From: Nyssa sinensis | Lineage: Eukaryota; Streptophyta; Magnoliopsida; Cornales; Nyssaceae | NCBI GenBank assembly: GCA_008638375.1 | Contig: CM018036.1 | Span: 17,113,300-17,177,299 of the forward strand | Reading direction: 5' to 3' | Length of the DNA: 64,000 bases | In this document: positions 21,638 through 33,609 of the stretch, piece by piece | Layout of the letters: the number at the start of each line of letters is the position of its first letter | Position numbering within the stretch: the first letter of the stretch is position 1 | Notes under the pieces: generated by a model | Database searches by the model: none | Seen by the model: only the letters and a program-made list of their open reading frames with translations | What the model was told of the DNA's origin: nothing | Program-made: the position numbers and the translations under genes

Positions 21638-24600
21638 GGAATAACCCTTTCGGCTGTGGGAAGTAAATGGATAGGAAAGGAACAAAAAAGGATGACCAGA
21701 GGTCGAAAGACCACGAGTTGCAGGTCTCTCGCCGAAAAAATCAGGATTTGGATGTTGGGGCTGGTTTGGCCACCCTTGATTGATGGAAATTGTTCAAAAT
21801 GATGGGACTCGAGGTATAGAGTGATCTAGAATGAGAAACCATGAAAAACGACACAAGAAAAAGCAAAGAAAAAAATTCAAAAAATTAGGTTTCAGACGAA
21901 CTCGTCGGAGAAGGTGACCAGAAAGCTCGCCGATGGTGGTCGAAACACCGGTCAATGGGTCAATAGTTGACCGTTAACAGTCAACCGGTTTGAGTCACTG
22001 GTCATGGACCGGGTCGGGTCAGGTCGCGGGTTTGGCCCAGTGAGTTTTGAATGCAAGGGTCTATTTGGTTGCAAGAAAATTGGAACCTTGGTTTGAAATT
22101 GAAATTGGAATAGGGATAATCATATTCCAGAAAATTGGTATTTAATTAAATTTGGACTGTTTGGTTACAAGTTTAAGAAATTGGAATTTTAAAAATTATA
22201 AAGGGGCTGAATTGATTTGATTAATTACAAACTGATGAACATTTTTAAGAAAATTATGAAAAAGCCCACCTATTTATAAAAATTTAAATTAAAGCCAATT
22301 AAAATGAAAAATGGGTCATTCTTAAGGTTTTTGTGCATTCTGGACTCAATGACGGGTTTGGTTTGGACATTCGGGGACCCAGAGCAATCCCACATGAATA
22401 TGTAAAGTTATAAAAATACCCCTAATGTTAATTTGAGAAACTTAAAAGGCTAATTAAAATATGAAAAGGGCTATTTCAAGGCTGTCGGACGCCCGAAGTT
22501 CAAATATATGATCAGACTAGACAAATTGGAACCCGGTAATGGTTCCACCTAAATTAATTAAATGACAATTATACCTCTAGACTTATATTAAACAATTGAA
22601 AGCTGAAATAAGATTCGGAAGAGACTGTTTCCAATATTTCTATATGCCAATAACTCAAATAAGACATTAGAATAATGAAATGGGGACTCGGCGTGGTCCC
22701 AAATGAATACGTAAAATTACTAAAATACCCCTAAGCATGGAACAGATACCTAGAAGTGTTAATAAAATATAAAGAGGATATACTTAGGATTAATGGGCCT
22801 TCTAGATTCGATTCTAATGACATTTTTGAGAGACGACGTCTCAATAGACACGTAACTTGTTTGGTAAATTATGAAAGTGCCTTTATGGGTTTAAAATACA
22901 GTCAAATGACTTAGAAATAATACAATAGGGCTTCCTTAGGACTTTTAAGCCCGAGCACACGTTTTTTATATCCGTTTGGGAAAATGGGTACCTCGAGGTA
23001 TAGGCTAATGAGAAATTGGCCTTAGAGAACCATAAGACTTGATACGATACCTTAGTGCTATGGGCTAGGGTGGTCATTGGGATGGAACTATGACTATGTA
23101 AGGTGTTTGATACACATTATGAAAGACATATGTAGTGTCTCCTAGTAGTGGGGTGATGGTTGAGACAAGAGGAATGTCTTTATTTGTTGGCATTGTATAT
23201 CTTTCATTTGATTCATGAGATGAGATTATTAGTATTGTTGGACATACTTTCATTTATTAGTTATCATGATACGACTATTATCATAGTTTACCTAATGCTT
23301 GACCTTTGCTCGATATTGTAAGTGTGAATATGATTATGATGTTGATACTTAATGTTAGTTACATTTCTATCATAGATATATATATATATATATATATATA
23401 TGAACACTTTCGTTTCTGTGATTACTTGTGAATCGAATATCGTGTATTAAACTTATTGATAATTGTTGTGAACTTTAAGGATTATTGTTATTCACACTAT
23501 GGAGCATACTTGAGCGGTGTGAGATTTGAGTGGATACGATGATTTTAAGTATACTAAAGTGGTATGAGATTTGAATGGATATGATGATATTGAGCATACT
23601 AGAGTGGTACGAGATTTATATGGAATTGAGGATTTTGATCATACCGGAGTGATGTGCGATTTGTTTGGATCTGATGATATAGATTTAAGTAATATTGAAA
23701 GGATGTGAGCCCGTTCTATTTTAGGGACGGAGACTCCCTTTGGCTGCGGCTATAAACCTACGTAGAAAGTTTCCCAGACTTATGAGTTAGCAACTCATGA
23801 AAGGGCAAAATACAGGTGCTTCAAGGGCCCTATGCATTTGTTAAAGCATATCATTAAATCATAAGCATATCATACTCTATTTATGAAAGTGTTTGTGCAT
23901 TAAGGATTGAGTGCTTGTATTGGTTATTTGGATGAATACAGTAGATGATAGTTGACTTGTATATCATGGTTGTACTCAATATTTACTAGGACTGTGTGGT
24001 GATCACACCTTGCTTATTATCTGGTTGATGATTGTGTTGGTGGTGTTGCCAATCTGAGTTATATATCTATTGTCGTTGGATGTATATATTGTTCTTGTGA
24101 CTTAAAGCAGGAAATGAAGGTGTTTCATGAAATTATATGTTTTTTCTAATGTCATGTGTCTGACCTCCAGATATTGATTCCTTGACCATTATTGTGGAAC
24201 CACATGTAGTAGTGCTATACCTTCTTAATGCTTATACTTATGCTTGTGCTTGGGATATTTTGATAGTGTATGCTTGTGATGCATTTGGGATTTTAGGGTG
24301 TGTCCTCTTCGGATTTGCATTAGTTTTTGTACTCTGCTTGCTTATGTGTTTTGGGAAACTCTACTAAGCGTTAAGGCTCACCTCTACTATTCATGGGAAT
24401 GTTAGGTATTGAATTGATGAAAAATAGTTACAGAAGCAGCACATGATGGACCAAAGTTTCTATAGTACCTAGTTACAGTCATGTATTTATTCATTTATAT
24501 TTATTAAGGGTACATGTACCCTTATCAGATATTCATGTATGTGGGATGTATGTATATCGGACTGTAGAGTCAGCTTTGAACACCACCATATTGTATACTA

Positions 24601-24843
24601 TTGTTGGATGATTGGTATAGACCCTTTGATCGTAATCATTTTTATTTAATCCTATTACGGGACTTGAACATGTCTAATCAAGGAACCGAACCGAAACGAT
24701 TAAAGGGAATCAATTCAAAAAAATAAAAAATAAAAATATATGGCTTGTATTTTATGTACTTGACTGGGATGGTTAGTCCTATTACCTACCTTATCAGGGT
24801 TCCATGACCCCTTAGTCTGACCTTGTGGATTAGGGGCACGACA
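21638..24843 (+). mobile_element. Right part of Tekay-like LTR, unit 1
   Basis: Continuation of the LTR left at 10,430 (see 9069-24843). It includes a direct TTGACC/GTCAACCGG-rich block near 21,950-22,010, an AT microsatellite at 23,376-23,401 and a series of diverged ~60-bp tandem repeats (about 23,500-23,700: 'gtgagatttgagtggatacgatga' type phrases). There is no gene in it; the small open frames are not conserved in frame with unit 2. Confidence 0.5.
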
Positions 24844-25819
24844 ATTTTGGTCATTTTCACACATTTTGGCACCTAGGGGTATTTTGGTATTTTTTTACAT
24901 TCGAAGGACATTTTAATAATTTCTAAGGTTTTCCTACCCTTTTGGGTTAATTCGGTAAATTCTAAAGATTTCCTACTTTATAGGGGTATTTCAGTACTTT
25001 CAGCATCATTTTACCCTCCGAAGGGTATTTTGATAATTTTGACACTTTCCTAATTCTGGAAAGTCATTTTACAAGCATCATGCTTAGCACAACCACATAT
25101 ATTCCATTTCCTGGCCTCCAAGCCATTCAACCCATGACTATGCCTCAAACATTATAATCATACACATCGCATTAATAGTTCTCATGTAACATATGCATCC
25201 AAGCATTCATTTTCTAAAGAAAGTAGTATGGCTTCACATGCATTTCATGCTTCATCTAAACATCATGTACAAAGCCTCCTAACGTATCATATATCATGCT
25301 AGCAATTCATGTGAAACTCACTAAGACATTTTCATAACCACCTCATAAACATATACAAGTTTTCAAAACAATAAGCATTGATTCTCTAACTTAAAATAAG
25401 AGATCACAACATATGATTTCCATGAACCAGTCTCATGTATAATACTCATATCCATGACATCTCTTTCCCTCATGCATCACATATTCCAATTTCTAAACAT
25501 ATATGTCAAGAACCACAGATTTAATATATATAGGCATTTCCACAAACATTTGTTAGGCATGATTTACAATAAGAAAGCGTTGCAATTTAACATTTAAGGT
25601 CGGTCTATTTGGATCGGGAGGAATGAGTGCCTAACACCTTTCCATTCCATACCTTAGCCACGAGGCCTAGAATCTTTTTTTTTTCTTTGTGCCGTTTGTC
25701 AAGGGATTTAGCTAGTAACTAGAACCGAAGCAGTGTAATCTTTCATTTCTTGTCTTTTTTTATGATGTGTTCCTCTTTATGGTTTTAAAAGTTTTCTTGT
25801 TTAAGTGCCCAAAACAAGT

Positions 25820-25939
25820 TGGCGAACTCCTCTGCTTCTACTTCTTCACAAATTTTAGGGTGTTCCTTCCCACCTTTAGGGAAGGGTATAGCCAGGCCAA
25901 AATGTCTTTTTTCAGATGGTGGCGACCACATGATGATCA
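25820..25939 (+). other. Ogre/Tat-type primer site and start of leader
   Basis: TGGCGAACTCC at 25820 (TGGCGACTCC in unit 2 at 49036) is followed by 'ttttagggtgttcc...gggaagggtatagcc' and 'ggtggcgacca', wording I associate with the leader that follows Ogre-type LTRs. The element is cut off here and runs into unrelated integrase sequence on the other strand. Confidence 0.4.
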
Positions 25940-26490
25940 AGAAGATCTACCATTCAGGGCCTTAAATAGTGCCATCTTGATGCTGGGCTGGTAGCTATTG
26001 CTGTAAACGAATTCTACAAGTGCCAATGATCCCCTCAGTTGCTTCTAAAGCCCATGTCCCAAGCCCATAATAAGTTCTCGAGATCTATATAGTATATATA
26101 TTCAAATTGACTAGAGATTTGTGGATGAGATGCCATACTGAATAACAACTTAGTCCCCAAAGCATCCAGAATACTTCGTTAAAACCATGCTCTAAAACGT
26201 GGGTCTCGATCCGAGATAATTGATACCAAAATTTCGTACGGATGAATAATCTCACAGATTTACAAATGGATAAAAGTATCAGCTAAATTTGTCATCTTAT
26301 AGGCAAGAAATAAAAAAACTTCATCAATCAATCCACGATAATTCAAATAACATCATGTTTCCACGGTGCTCTCAAGAAGTCTGACACGAATCCTATAGTC
26401 ACATGTTCCCGTTTTTACTTGGCAACTAGTTGTGGTTGAAGCAACCTTACATATAATGATAGTAAGAGTTAGGATCTTGCTTGGACTTTC
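25940..26490 (-). pseudogene. Decayed chromovirus-type integrase, unit 1
   Basis: Read on the minus strand: a segment like LLQP, then REHVTIGFVSDFLRAPWKHD, a degraded FLPIR block, IETH for the usual SDRD, a diverged ALGTKL, and YQPSIKMALFKALNGR for YNNSYQASIGMAPFEALYGR. This is the Ty3/gypsy chromovirus integrase core in order. TGA stops at 26343-26345 (expected Trp) and 26328-26330 (expected Arg) fit C-to-T/G-to-A decay of methylated DNA. The unit 2 copy is at 49154-49704. No frame is open. Confidence 0.7.
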
Positions 26491-28722
26491 TTAAGGCCAT
26501 GGGAAGTAATTGGTGTAAGTAGTCTTTTGTACCTTGATCTTCAAAGATTTCACCTCTTTATCCTTTGGCCTTCTTAGGTTAACTTTTCCCTAGTCATTGT
26601 TGGAGCATGTTCAATATTACCGATCTTTCCATTTCTCTTTGCAACTTTGATAGGTCATGAATACCCATGAATGGGGATAAATTCTTATCTATAACTCCTT
26701 CTTTCTTGATGACCCCTTCCCTTCCCTTTCTCATTCCCTTCCTTTAAAACAAGCGAGGGCTATTGTTGGACGTTTTTCACCTTAGAATTTGTAATTAGGT
26801 TGGTAGGTTGTATCTATAAATACTTTCTCAGGTCGTCTATTATTTTCTAGAACTTATTTACCCTCTAAGTCTTGAACTTAAACTGGTTAATTTGGCCAAA
26901 CCACTATTTGATGGTTTACCCATCTCTTTTTCAACATTCCATGACTGCCTTGCCATAAGGTTTTCCTTTCAACAAAACCTTTGGTGGTTTGTTGATGTCT
27001 AAGGATTTGGGCCATACCAACACTTGACCATTGTGGCCATATACGAGCATCTATGACTAGTCAAATTTCGCTTTGTGAGGTCTAGGTAAAGTTTTTTTCT
27101 TCTCCACTTGGTCTATTAGTGAATTATAATGCACCTTCTCATATTCAACACATTTAATAACATTTTGCACATAATGAGCATTAGTTTTCCCCTAAAATAC
27201 TTTTCAATGTAACTTCACAAACCTGGGTTTTTCAATATCTAGATGCCTTATCTTGTCATCCGAATAAGTTATCTCTTGTTGAAGCTGATTTATTTGGTAA
27301 ACAATAAATTGTGGCCAAAATGCCCACTTCATTGTTGAAAGCCACCATTGTCTTACCTCTAGCTAGGCATGCCAAAAATATGTTTGGCCTAAAAGGTCAT
27401 CAGTGAAAGGTTATGATTATGCACGGTCATGCTAAAGCTAGATGAGCTCACATATGATGCCAAATGTTTGACCCCTAAGATTGTGTGTGTAATTGATCAG
27501 GCGATTGTAAGGAAGCAAAGAATCTCACTCCCTTGTAAGTTCTCTTTATTAATTAGAGTGATGAATTTTAATATAGGGTTACTAACAACATGAACAAATA
27601 AGAATATTGCATTAAAGAACAACGATGCCTTGAATGAATAGGTAATGTATTACAACATTGGACGTACACACAACATAGTGTAAATACAAGCTGTGTATGG
27701 TGTGGTTAGTATCAAGAGTGAAAGAGTAAGATTAATAATGTTAGGCTACTACTACTCCTACTACTACTACTATTATTTATTAGGCTGGGCTAGGCTAGGC
27801 TAAGTTAGGCTTTGACGATGATTGATGTGGATCCTTTGCTTTTCTTTAATTATGTTCTATATTTATAAGCATCTTTAAGCATTAGTTCCCTTCTGCTTTT
27901 CATGTTCCCCCCTAGGTTGTCCATGTCCCCAAATTATGATCACTAGATCATAATGGATGACCACGTCTTACTAACTACCAACACGTTACCCGTGAAAATT
28001 AATGCATCTCACTTTCTGAGGGAGTAGTCCCTTTTTCTTGTCTTGGATTATTGCCACCTGTCCCATGTCTTGTTTTTAAAACGTGTTGGTTATGCGCTGC
28101 TAAGACTCTGACACCACTACCAGTTGTCCCATATTTTTAAAATAATAAGATTGAACACTTCGACATGCAATCATGCGCTTGATTCTCTAGTTGTCCAATA
28201 TTATTGACGTAGTAAATTTTTATGTATCTTCCATGACCAATGTTCTAATAGTTGGACGTCCCGTTACCATGGCCCTTAGTCATTTACCCAAGTTAAACAG
28301 ATGTACATGTCCAAGTCTGCAAACTTAGTAGAGTGCCTAGTATTTATGATCTTGACCGTTGCTCTAATGGGCCCTATAACCTAGGGATTTGTGCTTCTTC
28401 TTCGTTAATTTAATACGTTTAGGTCACTAATTCCAACAGATTAAGCTTAACATTTAGGCCGATCATAAGATTTTGAGCCCAATAACACTTTAATCACGTG
28501 GTTGTGTCTACATGGCAAATGATTGAAGACTGAGCATAGGTAAGGTGTTTGATAATTCAGACAAGAGAATAATGAGTTTTTAATTAATTTTCTTATAAAC
28601 ATTCAAATAGAATAAAAATAAACACTTTTTTTTTTGTTTAAAAAAATAGTTTTAAGTTATCATATTCCCTTTTCTATATTTAAAACTTTCAAACAATTTG
28701 TAAGTTTGTTGATTACTATGAT
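26491..28722. other. Unit 1 3' spacer, unrecognised
   Basis: No intact gene. On the minus strand at about 27,000-27,460 a broken frame corresponds to an 82-codon open frame in unit 2 (50419-50667), probably decayed retroelement coding sequence, but I cannot place it in a family. (CTA)n lies at about 27,745-27,774, followed by TAGGC-type repeats to about 27,811. Confidence 0.5.
27745..27811. repeat. CTA and TAGGC short tandem repeats
   Basis: Trinucleotide CTA repeats followed by imperfect pentanucleotide TAGGC repeats. The unit 2 equivalent, at about 50,951-51,040, differs in copy number, as usual for microsatellites. Confidence 0.85.
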
Positions 28723-28730
28723 AGAGTGTC
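28719..28730. other. Junction of unit 1 and unit 2
   Basis: Left of this point the sequence matches unit 2 up to about 51,952. Right of it the sequence matches unit 3 from about 54,338 and unit 1 from about 4,318. TAGA is shared by both parents at the breakpoint (ga-TAGA-aaa at 51,949 and tc-TAGA-gtg at 54,338), a microhomology join. Confidence 0.75.
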
Positions 28731-30114
28731 TATACTTTTTTAGATTAGTTTAATCCAAACAAGTCGCTATAAAGTTTCTTTTGGGGAAAAATAATTACAC
28801 TTAATATGAATTTCAAATAGAAAATTATAAGTGTGTTGAATAATTTCGGTAATTTTTACTTAACATGATATGGAAAAGAAGAAATACACTTAGACTGATG
28901 GGCGCACTATGTGCTACCCATGGTTCAATATGTGCTACTAATAATTTACTATACACTAATTGATGGTTCAACTTGACAATAAATTTTTTAGCCTAAATGC
29001 AATTAATTTTTTCCTGTGTCAAGTTAAGTATAAATTTTTAAAATTATTTAACTTACTTATAATTTATCTTTCAAAATTTATATTAACTGTTATTTTTCTA
29101 TTTTTTTTCCTCTATTGTTGAATTTGTTGTGAAGTTCCCTTTTTCCTCCTTTAAATTTTTCCATTTGTCTAATCATAACATGTTGTGGAACTTCGCGTGT
29201 TACCTTACTGGCCCTACTTCTAGGTCTACAATGGCAGAACCTAAGCTTTTCTAAAGTGTTACTTGTCGCTTAATATTTTTTAAAAATTTATAATGGATTG
29301 TTCCTTCTTCGAGAGACCTTTATTTATTTATTTATTATAACAAGACTCTTCTATAGATATGAATATCTATTTCCTGATATATTTGTACTTTTGAGCCTTA
29401 CAAGTTACACGTGCATATTAAAATTTCTTACCGATTATCAAAATTGAACAAACATATAATCAAGAAAATATAAGTTTTTATAGTTTTGATAGCAACATGA
29501 GAAATGAAAATAATAATACTAAAATTTAAAAAAATTCAATGATAATTAATTTTTTTTTTATTAGAAATCTTTTCTCTTTCTTATATATTCAAACACTTAA
29601 TTTATTTTTGTAAATCCACTTTAATTGAAAATCAGTGAATTCATTTTTTTATTGAAATTATTATTTGTCCAAGATGAGCAGATTGGTCTACTACAATTTA
29701 ATTTTGTTAGGAAATTTAAGTTAATTAAAATGATTGTAAGATTTCCTTCTAGTATTGCATATGTTGAAAATTCATTTCAAAAATTTATATTAAATCTGTA
29801 ATTGTTAGGATAATTTTTTTTTTTTATCAACAAAATAAAACTCATGGGTTCAAAAAGTATAACACTACTCTATTATTTTACCTAAAAAACTTGAAATGAA
29901 ATGACTTTTAGAGAGTAGAATATATGGAAAGTGAAGATGCGCAAGTCGAACTGATCCATTAACCAACCCAAGGTTATATGATTAAGGCCCACTGTAGGGT
30001 TTCATACAAACCCCACAAAACAATGCCTAAATTGTATTATTCGTACTCCTTCCTACATCTCTAACATGAGTACTCCTTTATTCCAACCACTGCATCAACT
30101 CTAGTTAAAGTCTC
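28723..30114. other. AT-rich spacer 3' of nsLTP copy 2
   Basis: Collinear with 4,318-5,595. No gene. It has the roughly 180-bp stretch (about 29,680-29,850) that unit 1 lacks. Poly-T runs only. Confidence 0.6.
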
Positions 30115-30655
30115 TCAGTGGATCCTGCAAAATAAAAAATAATGTCAGTAATCATGACCATTAATAAGGTGTTTTGCTATTATTTTCAAGAACGTACAAT
30201 TAAAAATGAGTCACCGTTTTTCTTTTTCAGTACCGATTTTTATTAAAGCCAATTGTATATGGTATTCTTTATAAATATAATTCAATTACTTGAAGTGGGT
30301 ATTCTACTCACGTTTCACAGTTGATGCTGATTGAGACAGGGAACCCAACTTTGATCTTGCAAGCACTAGGGATTTGGCTTAAGAGCTTGTCCTGCACGCC
30401 CGCAAAGTTCTTAACCCCAGCCTTCAAGCACCTGCAGATAGCTTTCTTATCGTCAACGGATTTCACGCTTTGCGCAAGTTGTTGCAGCCCACTGCAGCAT
30501 GCTGCAGATGGCTTCGCATCCTTGCCGGTTGCAAAAGTCACGCAAGAGGCAGCCTTCATGTCGACAGTGCTGCATGGTACGGTCGCGTCGCTCACATGAG
30601 TGCAGAAGAAGAAGAGCAGGGAGAGGAGGAAGACAGAAAACAATAAATTCTTCAT
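30115..30655 (-). CDS. Type I non-specific lipid transfer protein, copy 2 (two exons)
   Basis: Exon 1 is 30312-30655 and exon 2 coding is 30115-30124; 117 aa after splicing. It differs from copy 1 only at residue 19 (Thr for Ala, in the signal peptide) and residue 107 (Val for Ile, inside the GFPxS variant pentapeptide). All eight cysteines and the type I spacing are kept, so the mature protein is almost the same as that of copy 1. The start is the Met at 30655, which gives the 24-residue signal peptide. A G21 run in the leader sets this copy apart from the others and might affect its expression. Expected role: secreted lipid binding, as for the family. Confidence 0.93.
30125..30311 (-). other. 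Intron of nsLTP copy 2 (187 bp)
   Basis: Donor GTGAGTAG and acceptor TTTTGCAG are preserved on the minus strand. Phase 2, joined codon ACG. Confidence 0.83.
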
Positions 30656-30735
30656 TGTATACTGTCGAACTATATTAACGTACGATACTCGTCCTTTGCT
30701 CTTCGTAAACAGTAGTTGGGCTGATGGGATGAAGT

Positions 30736-30756
30736 GGGGGGGGGGGGGGGGGGGGG
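30736..30756. repeat. G21 homopolymer in nsLTP copy 2 leader/promoter
   Basis: Twenty-one consecutive G on the plus strand (C on the gene strand), between the TATA box (30765-30770) and the ATG (30655). Copies 1 and 3 and the pseudogene have only short G/C runs here. Confidence 0.9.
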
Positions 30757-30764
30757 TTGTTGGG

Positions 30765-30784
30765 TTTATATGGAGAAGGATTGG
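30765..30784 (-). promoter_or_regulatory. TATA and CCAAT boxes of nsLTP copy 2
   Basis: TATAAA at 30770-30765 and CCAAT at 30784-30780 on the minus strand, about 110 bp upstream of the ATG, further than in copy 1 because of the G tract. Confidence 0.7.
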
Positions 30785-33609
30785 CTCTTTGGGACTTTGG
30801 GTTTTGGGGAGTTTGAGTTTCCCAATGTGATTTGATGGATAACTTTGCAGGTTATTTCATTGGGACTGATGAAACTAACTAAAATGTTTATTTCATTCGG
30901 GTTATACTTTTGAGATGGTAACTGATGTAATACTAATAAACTGTAACACGGGCATTTATATTAAATTTTAAAATTATAAGGACTCAATATATATTTATTA
31001 AACTCTAACCATTTTGTTAGTTTACAAAACCTATCCAGGAAAGAAATTTTATAATAAACAGAATTAAGTTGGCTGTATAAAAAAATAAAAAAGAAGATGT
31101 GTGCTAAATGACTCTAACGCTATGTTAGGTTGGGTGTTGGAAATTGCTAAATTCAATCTAAGCTCCAAATTTTATTTCAAACTGGACATAATGTGGAATA
31201 AATTTCTGTCACAAACTTGCCCTTTTCGACCACTGTCTATTACCTCTGGGAAGAACGGAATATAAGAATTTTCCAAAGAAAGTAAATTCCAGTGGAGTTT
31301 GTTAAAAGGAAGATCATTTTAGCTCTAGGCATGATGATCTTCTCTTGGAATGATGTGCCAAATACCTTAAGCAACTGGGAGCTAAATCAAAGCTTAGGAA
31401 TTAGAACAGCCTCATACTCTTGACACCCACCAGTTTAGCTCACAATGTTCACTTTGAGCAACTGGGAATATCAGGTTCTTCACATTGTCCCTTCATTTCA
31501 AGCTTGTCCCGTGTTTAGTTCACATTGTTCTCCACTGAGATCCTTTTAGTAAGGAACTCTCTAGGTTTGTAATGCTTGGATTTGGATCTAGTTTTTGTTT
31601 TGCTCTTTTTGAGCTTGGTGTGGGGGTGCCCCCTCCCCTTTTCTGGAAATAAAATTCGACTTACCGAAGAAAAAAATGTGAAATTAATTTCATGTTAGAA
31701 TTTGTCTTAAGAGAAATCTTATGCTATGGTTTTAGTAATTAAGTTTCACACTAGAAATTAATTAGAAGCTAACTTGATATTATATAATATGAATCTTATG
31801 AAAATTGGTAATATGCTAAAAAGTTGTACGAAAAATTACAATTGGGTGGATTTTAGCCTAGAAATTTAGTTTCAGAATTTCATATGGGTGGACCCACGGC
31901 TGTTGTGGCAACGATATGTAAGAACTAATGATGTAACAAGTCTTTGAACATAACGACAAGTAATGTAATGCATGTGTATTTATTTATAAAAAAATTAGCA
32001 TGTCTAGAAGCACTTGTTAGATGAATGTGCATTTGTGTGGTCGTTTCAGCTGCATACTCATTGTTGTTATAAAGTGTAATTCGTCTGATCCGGTATGAAG
32101 TTAAGCCCGATTTATGTTAAGTGTGCTCGCATTGCCTAATCCGCAGAGGGTGTGTTTCAAGATGTGACACCTTAGTGATTGAATATATTTTATTTACATT
32201 TGGATTAGATTGAGAATTTTGTTTAGAGACTATTTATTCATTACTCATTTGGATTATGATATTGTTTCATACATTTTGAGGGATAAACTTATTTGGGTAT
32301 TGAACTGATAAAGCTAAGTTGTACCACTGTTTATTATGAGATAAATTGTGAAATAATTATAATGTGAATCTTTGCATGTTAATTGGGTCGTGCCTTATGA
32401 ACGCATAGCAGTTTTCATTTCTTGACTCACACATTCGAGTTTGGGACATTAAAATTATTGTGGTATCAAAGTGAAGGATTGAGAATCTAGAGTTTTGATT
32501 GATTCAAGTTTGGGATTCTATAAACTTGATTAGAAGAGGTTTGATATTATAAGAATATTATTGCCAAGGTTTGGGATTTTGGAGAGTTATGAGCTTACAT
32601 TATTTGATATGGAATACTAAAAAGAATTTTTTTTGAAGTTTTGTATACTTGATTGGCACAAGTTTTTTGATTCTATCGACTTGATTGGAATATTTTTTGG
32701 ACTATGTGAACTTTATTGGTTCGGTCTTGAATTTTGAAGACTTAAATTGCATAAGTTATAAAATTATCTAGACTTTAAGAGTATATTGTCGGTAATTAAT
32801 ATTATTTTCAATGTCAAACAAATGTTGCCAAAAACATATTTATTCCAACAATTTAGCACATCACAATTAATTAACTTATTTTAGCGACACATTACATCGC
32901 TTAAATTAGACAAATCCTGACGAACATTGTCGTCAACTAATCATCATTTATTCCTATGATTGAAATCGTGTCTAAAAACTTAGCTTATGTAAACGTTATT
33001 TATCTATTCAAAATAACTATTATTGCCAAGTATTTTAGTGAAGACGGTATATATTGTTAGTAATTATTGAGTTATTTGCTGGCGATTTTTTGCCTCAGGA
33101 ATAGCTCGTGTTAATTCTAAAATTTCATAGCATTGCTAATAATTAACTTGAATTTAATTCATTCCAAATTTTATATTTTTACCTAATTTTAATAACCTGG
33201 TGTTACAAATAATGCAATTCATCAAATATTTAGGTATCAAGGTATCAAATCCACTCAATATCCAAAAGTCAATTCACCAAACATTTACAAATCAATGTAT
33301 CAAATCGACAGACATGCACTCAAAACCCAAAATGAAATTCAAACTATTTTATGCTCTATTCATATTTCATCAATGTAATATAGACTAAAATATTAAAATC
33401 TAACATTACATGCCATAATTTGTCTAATTCTCATATGAAACTAGTATAAAAAAAAATAAACTAAAAAGGTTATCTTCTCTATATATGTTATATACACAAA
33501 TGATGAAGACATTGAATCCTCTTCCAAAATCTCTTTTTCAAGTTCATTTCAAAAATAAAGCCAAGATAGTTCCATTATTCGAAAAAACTAGAATTGATTT
33601 ATGTATTAT
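30785..33609. other. Unit 2 spacer with old transposon traces
   Basis: Equivalent to 6,253-9,052. It includes the possible LINE tail (about 31,620-31,675), the short chromovirus LTR and tRNA-iMet-like primer site (about 32,161-32,475), and CACTA-like motifs (about 32,880). No gene. Confidence 0.45.

Larger units (their letters stand above)
9069..24843 (+). mobile_element. Tekay-like chromovirus solo LTR (~4.6 kb) interrupted by Athila
   Basis: The left part is 9069-10430 (starts TGTGAACC) and the right part is 21638-24843 (ends GGGGCACGACA), giving about 4.57 kb without the Athila insertion. ATTT lies on both sides (9065-9068 and 24844-24847) as a probable degraded target duplication. Typical long-LTR content is visible: a TC-rich tract at about 9,858-9,890, 'gtgtgtg' runs, and 'actaagcgttaaggctcacc' near 24,363, which resembles the conserved Tekay LTR block also present in reverse in the 651-4148 element. 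No gag or pol belongs to it, so it is called a solo LTR. Confidence 0.5.
9053..25816 (+). mobile_element. Ogre/Tat-type LTR, split by nested Tekay-like LTR and Athila
   Basis: The left end TGTAGACACCCC is typical of Ogre/Tat LTRs. The rest resumes at 24,844 after the nested insertion, and includes the block 'gagtgcctaacacc' (about 25,624) that I associate with the 3' part of Ogre-type LTRs. It ends ...CCCAAAACA at 25816, three bases before TGGCGAACTCC (25820-25830), which resembles the TGGCGACTCC primer site following Ogre LTRs. Own sequence is only about 16 bp on the left plus about 0.97 kb on the right, so this LTR is short or truncated. Family assignment rests on remembered terminal motifs and not on a search. 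Both other units share the left junction, and unit 2 shares the right one. Confidence 0.5.
1..28722. repeat. Tandem segmental unit 1 (~25 kb unit plus two later insertions)
   Basis: Bases 1-605 align with about 53,592-54,160, and 4,154-28,722 align collinearly with about 54,170 onward and with 28,723-51,952. The unit holds nsLTP copy 1, the nested LTR block and a 3' spacer. It carries two insertions absent from the other units: a 3.5 kb LTR at 651-4148 and a 1.34 kb LTR at 15924-17265. Its right end, near 28,722, joins unit 2 directly and lacks the segment that separates units 2 and 3. Boundaries were set by eye where collinearity stops. Confidence 0.88.

Noticed and set aside
27745..27811. 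CTA/TAGGC repeats considered as a CRISPR-like or telomere-like array
   Set aside because: No spacer structure, imperfect short units, and not the plant telomere repeat TTTAGGG; ordinary microsatellite.
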